Shown here: in pieces, positions 59,096 to 64,000 of the stretch
How positions within the stretch are numbered: position 1 is the stretch's first letter
Layout of the letters: every line of letters begins with the position of its first letter
Origin: Pseudomonadota bacterium
GTDB taxonomy: Bacteria; Pseudomonadota; Alphaproteobacteria; Rhizobiales; Hyphomicrobiaceae
NCBI GenBank assembly: GCA_023405815.1
Contig: JAEXXM010000014.1
Location: forward strand, 1 to 64,000
Direction of reading: 5' to 3'
Length of the DNA stretch: 64,000 bases
The notes under the pieces: model-generated
Told to the model about the DNA's origin: nothing
Seen by the model: only the letters and a program-made list of their open reading frames with translations
The model's database searches: none
Made by a program: the position numbers and the translations under genes

Positions 59096-59494
59096 ATGTC
59101 GAACTTCGATCCATTGAATCTTCAAGCCGAGGGGGTGCCGGGCGACATGCCTGCCGAGCCGAAGTATGCTGGCGCTCAGCCGCCAGGTGCGCCCTACGGG
59201 CTTGGCGCGGGCGCCGGCAGCGCCGAGGGGCTCAGCCTCGACACCATCATGCGTATCCCCGTAACGGTGAAAATCGTTCTGGGATCCGCGTCGATGCCCG
59301 TCGCGGCCCTCCTGAAGCTCGGCCGTGGTGCGCTCATTCCCCTCGATCGCAAGCTCGGTGAGCCCGTGGACGTGATCGTCAACGGTCGCGTCGTTGCCCG
59401 CGGCGAGGTTGTCGTGATGGACGACGACCCCTCGCGGCTCGGTATCTCGCTGACCGAGGTGGTGGGTCCGTCCGCCCCCGAGAACCTTCCCTGA
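59096..59494 (+). CDS. fliN: Flagellar motor switch protein FliN
   Basis: 132 aa with a Gly/Pro-rich leader of about 45 residues and one SpoA domain (DTIMRIPVTVKIVLGSASMPVAALLKLGRGALIPLDRKLGEPVDVIVNGRVVARGEVVVMDD). It is a C-ring component below FliM. fliG follows 9 bases later. Confidence 0.94.
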   Translation: MSNFDPLNLQAEGVPGDMPAEPKYAGAQPPGAPYGLGAGAGSAEGLSLDTIMRIPVTVKIVLGSASMPVAALLKLGRGALIPLDRKLGEPVDVIVNGRVVARGEVVVMDDDPSRLGISLTEVVGPSAPENLP

Positions 59495-59503
59495 CGACGC
59501 GCC

Positions 59504-60535
59504 ATGGTCGCCCACCCCCACCACCGAGGAAGTCCCAAGCGCACCGCGCTGACCGGCCCCGAGAAGGTCGGGATATTGTTGCTTGCGCTCGGGAAGACCA
59601 AGGCGGCACAGCTGCTGCGGCGCCTCGATCCTGAGGAGCTGCGGGTTCTTACGCGCTCGAGTACGCGGATGCGCCCGGTCAGCTCCGACGAGGTCGAGGA
59701 GCTCATCGAGGAGTTCGCGGAGAGCTTCACCGGCGCGGCCGGTTTTGCCGGCGGGGCCGAGGAGGTGAAGAGCCTCCTCGCCGACGTGATGTCTGCGGAT
59801 GAGATCGCTCAATATATGCGCGATCAGCCGACCGAAGGTCAGCCGGTCTGGGACAAGCTCGTCCCCCTGAGGGACAACGTCCTGCACGCACTCATCATGA
59901 AGGAGCACCCGCAGACGATCGCCGTCGTCCTTTCGCGCCTCGACTCGAACGTCGGCGCTCGGCTGCTGCGCACTCTCGAGCCTGAGTTCAGGCACTCTCT
60001 CTTGCGCCGCATGCTTGGCCTCAAGGGCGTCTCCGAGCGCGCCATGGCCGCGATCGAGAATGGTCTTCGCGAAGACTTGCTCGCAACCATGCTGGCAGCG
60101 CCCAATCCGGAAACGCGCAAGACCATCGCCGGCATCCTCAACAAGCTCGACGGATCACAGGCAAACGAGATCTTGAAGAGCATTGCCGCGACACGTCCCG
60201 AGGACGCCAACGAGCTGAAGAGCATGCTCTTCTCGTTTGCGGATCTCGCCAATCTCAAGCCCCGCGCGCGCTCGCTCATCCTCGAGAAGGTTCCGACCGA
60301 GCAGGTCGTCATGGCCCTTAACGGCGCCGGTCCCGACCTGCAGGAGGCGGTCCTTTCCACCCTTACCGCCCGCGTCCGGCGCATGGTCGAGGCCGAACTC
60401 GAAGCTGCGCCGCCGGCACGCTCGCGCGACGTCGAGGAAGCGCGCCGCGGCATCGTCGCAACGGTTCTCGCCCTCATGGCCCGTGGCGAGATTACGCTCG
60501 AGGACCGCAGCTCCGATGACGATCAGTCTGATTGA
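59504..60535 (+). CDS. fliG: Flagellar motor switch protein FliG
   Basis: 343 aa with the FliG plan: LTGPEKVGILLLALGKTKAAQLLRRLDPEELRVLTRSS, then KEHPQTIAVVLSRLDSNVGARLLRTLE (EHPQ motif), then LFSFADLANLKPRARSLILEKVPTEQVVMALNGAGPDLQEAVLSTLTARVRRMVEAELE, the charged torque helix region. It transmits torque from the stator to the rotor. flhB follows 8 bases later. Confidence 0.95.
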   Translation: MVAHPHHRGSPKRTALTGPEKVGILLLALGKTKAAQLLRRLDPEELRVLTRSSTRMRPVSSDEVEELIEEFAESFTGAAGFAGGAEEVKSLLADVMSADEIAQYMRDQPTEGQPVWDKLVPLRDNVLHALIMKEHPQTIAVVLSRLDSNVGARLLRTLEPEFRHSLLRRMLGLKGVSERAMAAIENGLREDLLATMLAAPNPETRKTIAGILNKLDGSQANEILKSIAATRPEDANELKSMLFSFADLANLKPRARSLILEKVPTEQVVMALNGAGPDLQEAVLSTLTARVRRMVEAELEAAPPARSRDVEEARRGIVATVLALMARGEITLEDRSSDDDQSD

Positions 60536-60543
60536 GGGGCTGA

Positions 60544-61638
60544 ATGTCGAGCCAGGATCAGGACAAAGAGAGCAAAACCGAGGAAGCAACCGAGAAGAAG
60601 ATTCGGGATGCGATCGAGAAGGGCAGAGTGCCGTTCTCCAAGGAGCTTCCCGCCTTTGCTTCGCTGACCGGCCTGATTGTCATCACCAGCTTCTTCATCG
60701 TCGGCAGCGCCATCGAGCTGGCATCCTCCCTCAAGGGGTTCATTGACGATCCAGGTCATTGGCCCCTGGAGAATACGGCCGACGTGGTTCAGGTCTTTGG
60801 GGCCGTCAACGTCGATGCCGCCCGCCTCCTGATGCCGGCCGTGCTCGTCCTCGCCATTGCCGGTCTTGGAAGCTCGCTCGTGCAGAATCCGCCGAGCATC
60901 GTCTTCGAACGCATCCGGCCGCAGCTCTCGCGCCTCTCCATCAGCGCCGGATGGCAACGGCTCTTCGGCGTGCAAGGGTGGGTCGAGTTTCTCAAGGGCA
61001 CCTTCAAGCTCGGTGCACTCGCCTTCCTGGCCTATCTGCTCGTGCGCGCGGCCCGATTCGACGTGTTCAACTCGATGTTCATGTCGCCGTACGCGCTGCC
61101 GGAGCTGGTGCAGACCATGTCTATCCGGCTGTTCGTCTCCGTCGTGGCGGCGATCATGCTGATGGTGGTGGGAGACATCGTCTGGTCACGCTTCTTCTGG
61201 CGGCGCGAGCTGAGGATGACGCGCCAGGAGGTCAAGGACGAGCACAAGCAGTCCGATGGCGACCCGATCATCAAGGCGCGCCTGCGCTCTCTCGCTCGCG
61301 ACCGCGCCCGCAAGAGGATGATGGCGCGCGTGCCCCAGGCGACCGTCGTAATTGCCAACCCGACACACTATGCCATCGCTCTGCGCTACGTCCGCACCGA
61401 GAACCAGGCACCCCTCGTCGTCGCCAAGGGACTCGACCTCGTCGCGCTGAAGATTCGTGGCGTTGCCGAGAAGCATGGAATTCCCGTGGTGGAAGACAAG
61501 CTTCTCGCAAGGTCGCTGTACGATAAGGTCGAGGTTGATCAGCTCATCCCCCCAGAATTCTATAGGGCTGTGGCAAACGTGATCCTCTACATCATGTCCC
61601 GCGGACGTCCGATTCAAACAGGCGCCCCGCAACGATGA
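60544..61638 (+). CDS. flhB: Flagellar export switch protein FlhB
   Basis: 364 aa. KESKTEEATEKKIRDAIEKGRVPFSKELPAF opens the protein, four membrane helices follow, and the cytoplasmic domain carries the autocleavage motif NPTH (VVIANPTHYAIALRY) and PLVVAKGLDLVALKIRGVAEKHGIPVVEDKLLARSLY. It switches export specificity from hook to filament proteins. Its stop overlaps the next start (ATGA). Confidence 0.96.
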   Translation: MSSQDQDKESKTEEATEKKIRDAIEKGRVPFSKELPAFASLTGLIVITSFFIVGSAIELASSLKGFIDDPGHWPLENTADVVQVFGAVNVDAARLLMPAVLVLAIAGLGSSLVQNPPSIVFERIRPQLSRLSISAGWQRLFGVQGWVEFLKGTFKLGALAFLAYLLVRAARFDVFNSMFMSPYALPELVQTMSIRLFVSVVAAIMLMVVGDIVWSRFFWRRELRMTRQEVKDEHKQSDGDPIIKARLRSLARDRARKRMMARVPQATVVIANPTHYAIALRYVRTENQAPLVVAKGLDLVALKIRGVAEKHGIPVVEDKLLARSLYDKVEVDQLIPPEFYRAVANVILYIMSRGRPIQTGAPQR

Positions 61639-62123
61639 TGAAGCAACCCAACAGGTTCACCTTCGAGCGCGAGAAGGCGCTCGGGCATGGCATTCGTGAG
61701 CTGGCCTCCGACCTGCGCCTCGTCGAGCCGGCGGACTACATCAACTTCGTCCGCACCGAGCGCTTCGCCAACATCGCAAATCTCATAGCCTCTTCCGCCG
61801 AGCTGTTCTTCAAGCCGGGAACCATCTATTTCGGGCATTCGGGCGACGTCGACGTGAGCTGGGATCAGCCGCCGAGCGTCGCGCTCGACATGGAGTTCCG
61901 GCACATGCACGTGAACGTCTATTTCCGGCTTGTGCTCGAAGCACAACAGGCGGGCGTAGAAATCACCTATGTCGCGTTCGAGGGAGCCTCCGACGAGCCT
62001 GACGAAAACACGCAGCGGTTGATAGACGCCATCGCCGACGCACGCTTGATGCCCATTCCCGCCCTCGACCGCATCGACCCCCGCGGTGCCGCCGAGCCTG
62101 CGACAAGCCTCGGACAAGCTTAA
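61635..62123 (+). CDS. Flagellar-locus protein of unknown function (162 aa)
   Basis: Soluble protein with PADYINFVRTERFANIANLIASSAELFFKPGTIYFGHSGDVDVSWDQPPSVALDMEF and NVYFRLVLEAQQAGVEITYVAF. It starts inside the flhB stop codon, so its translation is coupled to flhB. No signal peptide or membrane helix. The coupling suggests a role in assembly or regulation; the family is not recognised. Confidence 0.75.
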   Translation: MMKQPNRFTFEREKALGHGIRELASDLRLVEPADYINFVRTERFANIANLIASSAELFFKPGTIYFGHSGDVDVSWDQPPSVALDMEFRHMHVNVYFRLVLEAQQAGVEITYVAFEGASDEPDENTQRLIDAIADARLMPIPALDRIDPRGAAEPATSLGQA

Positions 62124-62165
62124 GCCTTTATCAAGCTTCGCAGACATCAACGCGCAGCTAATGGC

Positions 62166-62543
62166 ATGAGCTCGATATTCCTTTTCGACATCGCCTCGCA
62201 ACGGAACCACTGGCTATCGCTGCGCCAGGAGACGATTTCCAACAACATCGCCCATGCCAACACGCCGGGCTATGCCGCCCACGACGTGCAGCCGTTCGAA
62301 GCTGTCCTGCAATCCGAGCAGCTTTCTCTCGCGACCAGCGAGCCGGGGCACGTGAGCCAGACGTCGCGCCCGGTGGATGATGTCATCGAAAACGACGAGA
62401 GCTGGCACACCTACAACTCCGGAAACTCGGTCAGCCTCGAGAAGGAGCTCGTCAAGGCGGGCGAGGTCAACAGCGCCTTCGCGCTGAGTAACGGGGTGGT
62501 CAAGGCGTTTCACCGCATGCTGCTGACCAGCACGAAAGGCTGA
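62166..62543 (+). CDS. flgB: Flagellar proximal rod protein FlgB
   Basis: 125 aa with IFLFDIASQRNHWLSLRQETISNNIAHANTPGYAAHDVQPFEAVL, characteristic of FlgB, and a C-terminal helix (VSLEKELVKAGEVNSAFALSNGVVKAFHRMLLTSTKG). It is a proximal rod component. flgC follows 2 bases later. Confidence 0.93.
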   Translation: MSSIFLFDIASQRNHWLSLRQETISNNIAHANTPGYAAHDVQPFEAVLQSEQLSLATSEPGHVSQTSRPVDDVIENDESWHTYNSGNSVSLEKELVKAGEVNSAFALSNGVVKAFHRMLLTSTKG

Positions 62544-62545
62544 CC

Positions 62546-62965
62546 ATGGCCGATCCGCTCAAAGTCTCGCAATCGATCGCCGCCGCGGGTCTCGACGTTC
62601 AGTCGCACCGCATGCGCATTATCGCCGAGAACATGGCCAACGCGCAGTCGACGGCCAGCACGCCTGGTGGCGATCCCTATACCCGCAAGACGATCGTCTT
62701 CTCCAACGATTTCGACGAGACGTTGAGTGCGAACGTCGTGGGTGTCGAGCAGATCGGTACCGACCCCAGCCCCTACCGCATCGAGCGAAATCCGAGCCAT
62801 CCGGCCGCCGACGAGAACGGCAACGTGAAGTACCCGAACGTGAACATGCTCGTTGAAATGGCGGACATGCGCGAGGCCAATCGCTCGTATGAAGCCAATC
62901 TTCAGATGATGAAGCAGTCGCGGGCGATGGTCATGATGACGGTCGATCTGCTGAGGAGCAGTTGA
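62546..62965 (+). CDS. flgC: Flagellar proximal rod protein FlgC
   Basis: 139 aa with KVSQSIAAAGLDVQSHRMRIIAENMANAQSTASTPGGDPYTRKTIVF and the C-terminal VKYPNVNMLVEMADMREANRSYEANLQMMKQSRAMVMMTVDLL. Proximal rod. Its stop overlaps the fliE ATG. Confidence 0.95.
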   Translation: MADPLKVSQSIAAAGLDVQSHRMRIIAENMANAQSTASTPGGDPYTRKTIVFSNDFDETLSANVVGVEQIGTDPSPYRIERNPSHPAADENGNVKYPNVNMLVEMADMREANRSYEANLQMMKQSRAMVMMTVDLLRSS

Positions 62966-63282
62966 TGTTGGAGCAGCTCATTCCCGCGCTTTCCGGAGTC
63001 GCCAAGAGCTCGCCCGTTCAGGGCGACACGACTATCCGGCCGAGCGCAACCGTCACCGAGCCGGGCGCCGATTTCGGCAGCATGCTGGCGCGCATGGCGG
63101 GTGACACGGTTGATACTTTGAAGGGAGCCGAGGCGGTTTCGGTCGCTGGCATCCGCGACAAGGCATCGGTTCAGCAAGTGGTCGAGTCGGTTATGGCCGC
63201 GGAGCAGTCGCTGCAGACGGCGATTGCAGTGCGCGACAAGGTGGTGTCCGCGTACATGGAAATCAGCCGCATGGCAATTTGA
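62965..63282 (+). CDS. fliE: MS-ring/rod adaptor FliE
   Basis: 105 aa from the ATG at 62965 (GAGGAG upstream) overlapping the flgC stop. The C-terminal helix VQQVVESVMAAEQSLQTAIAVRDKVVSAYMEISRMAI is the FliE signature. It links the MS ring to the rod. Confidence 0.92.
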   Translation: MLEQLIPALSGVAKSSPVQGDTTIRPSATVTEPGADFGSMLARMAGDTVDTLKGAEAVSVAGIRDKASVQQVVESVMAAEQSLQTAIAVRDKVVSAYMEISRMAI

Positions 63283-63293
63283 GGGATAGGTCA

Positions 63294-64000
63294 TGAGAGC
63301 ACTTGCCATTGCGGCGACGGGAATGAACGCGCAGCAGTTGAACGTTGAGGTCATCGCCAACAACATCGCCAACATCAACACCACGGCGTTCAAGCGCGCG
63401 AGAGCCGAGTTCACTGACTTGCTTTACCAGCCCGAGCGTCCGGCGGGCGTGCCCAATCGCGGCAACCAGAACCCGATTCCGGAGGGCTCCAACGTCGGTC
63501 TCGGCGTCCGTAACGTGTCGATCCGCAACCTGCACATCCAGGGCGCGCTGACGAGCACCGGCAACAAGCTCGATCTCGCAATCAACGGCCGCGGTTGGTT
63601 CCAGATCGAGGGCGCCAACGGCGAGACCTATTACACGCGCGCCGGCAGCTTCAACAAGAACGCCAATGGTCAGATGGTCACCGGCGACGGCAATCTTCTG
63701 CAGCCGGGCATCACCATTCCCACGGACGCCTCCCTGATCGTCGTGAACGAGACGGGAGAAGTTTTCGCGCAGGTCGGCACAGAGGCTGAGATGCAGTCGC
63801 TAGGCCAGCTCACCCTGGCAAACTTTGCCAACGACGCCGGCCTCGAGCCGATGGGCGGCAACCTCTACCGGCAGACGCTCTCGTCGGGCAACGCCGTGGT
63901 CGGCGTGCCGGGAGACACGAGCTTCGGCACGGTGGAGCAGGGCTACCTTGAGCTCTCGAACGTCGATCCGGTGAAGGAGATCACCGAGCTGATCACGGCG
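63294..64000 (+). CDS. flgG: Distal rod protein FlgG (3' end outside window)
   Basis: At least 235 codons from the ATG at 63294. MRALAIAATGMNAQQLNVEVIANNIANINTTAFKRARAEFTDLLYQ is the FlgG start. LDLAINGRGWFQIEGANGETYYTRAGSFNKNANGQMVTGDGNLLQP and the near-terminal VEQGYLELSNVDPVKEITELI follow the family. About 25 residues should be missing. It forms the distal rod. Confidence 0.95.

Overview
The window looks like a chromosomal segment of a GC-rich alphaproteobacterium, most likely of the order Hyphomicrobiales (Hyphomicrobium-like). Four things suggest this. The flagellar cluster carries FtcR, FlaF, FlbT and a DUF1217 protein. Three signature enzymes of the ethylmalonyl-CoA pathway lie close together. 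Two CtrA-type boxes (TTAA-N7-TTAA) sit in promoter regions. A family of CCCGGGAT-type palindromic intergenic repeats is present. The taxonomic placement is inference from gene content.

Positions 1-14660 are mostly minus-strand envelope genes plus accessory genes: an alpha-2-macroglobulin (cut by the window edge), a 192-aa protein of unknown function, a large multi-pass membrane protein with a paralogue at 38837-40690, a divergent class A penicillin-binding protein, and a two-gene module of a 1126-aa double ATPase (AAA plus HerA/DUF87-like) with a winged-helix partner. Between these lie an unusual array of three tandem hairpins (6005-6191) and a DUF559 nuclease-like gene bracketed by long inverted repeats. 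Positions 15048-22618 hold a CAP-domain lipoprotein, a polysaccharide flippase, a D-Ala-D-Ala carboxypeptidase, the Mg transporter MgtE and a YbaK-type deacylase.

At 23433-24560 a tRNA-Leu(CAA) gene is split in its anticodon loop. About 1.04 kb of inserted DNA carries a cation-efflux gene and an intact tRNA-Leu(CAA). Positions 24769-34235 contain an AI-2E family transporter, a PilZ protein and the ethylmalonyl-CoA pathway genes ecm, ccr and mcd. Together these genes cover reductive carboxylation of crotonyl-CoA, the B12-dependent mutase step and oxidation to mesaconyl-CoA. Positions 34394-41717 hold a carotenoid-related membrane protein, a cyclic-nucleotide-domain/flavoprotein fusion, a BtuF-like protein without a signal peptide, a stand-alone cyclic-nucleotide-binding protein and the second member of the novel membrane family.

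Positions 41947-64000 are a flagellar locus. It opens with the regulator ftcR, then flgE-flgK-flgL-flaF-flbT-flgD-fliQ-flhA-fliR and four small genes (FliJ-like, FlgJ-like rod-binding, FlgN-like, unknown) on the plus strand. It continues with fliI-flgF-DUF1217 on the minus strand and motA-fliM-fliN-fliG-flhB-unknown-flgB-flgC-fliE-flgG on the plus strand, where flgG runs off the end. Many stops and starts overlap, which indicates tight operons. The most interesting candidates for undescribed biology are the double-ATPase module, the split tRNA-Leu insertion, the tandem hairpin array and the paralogous membrane-protein family.
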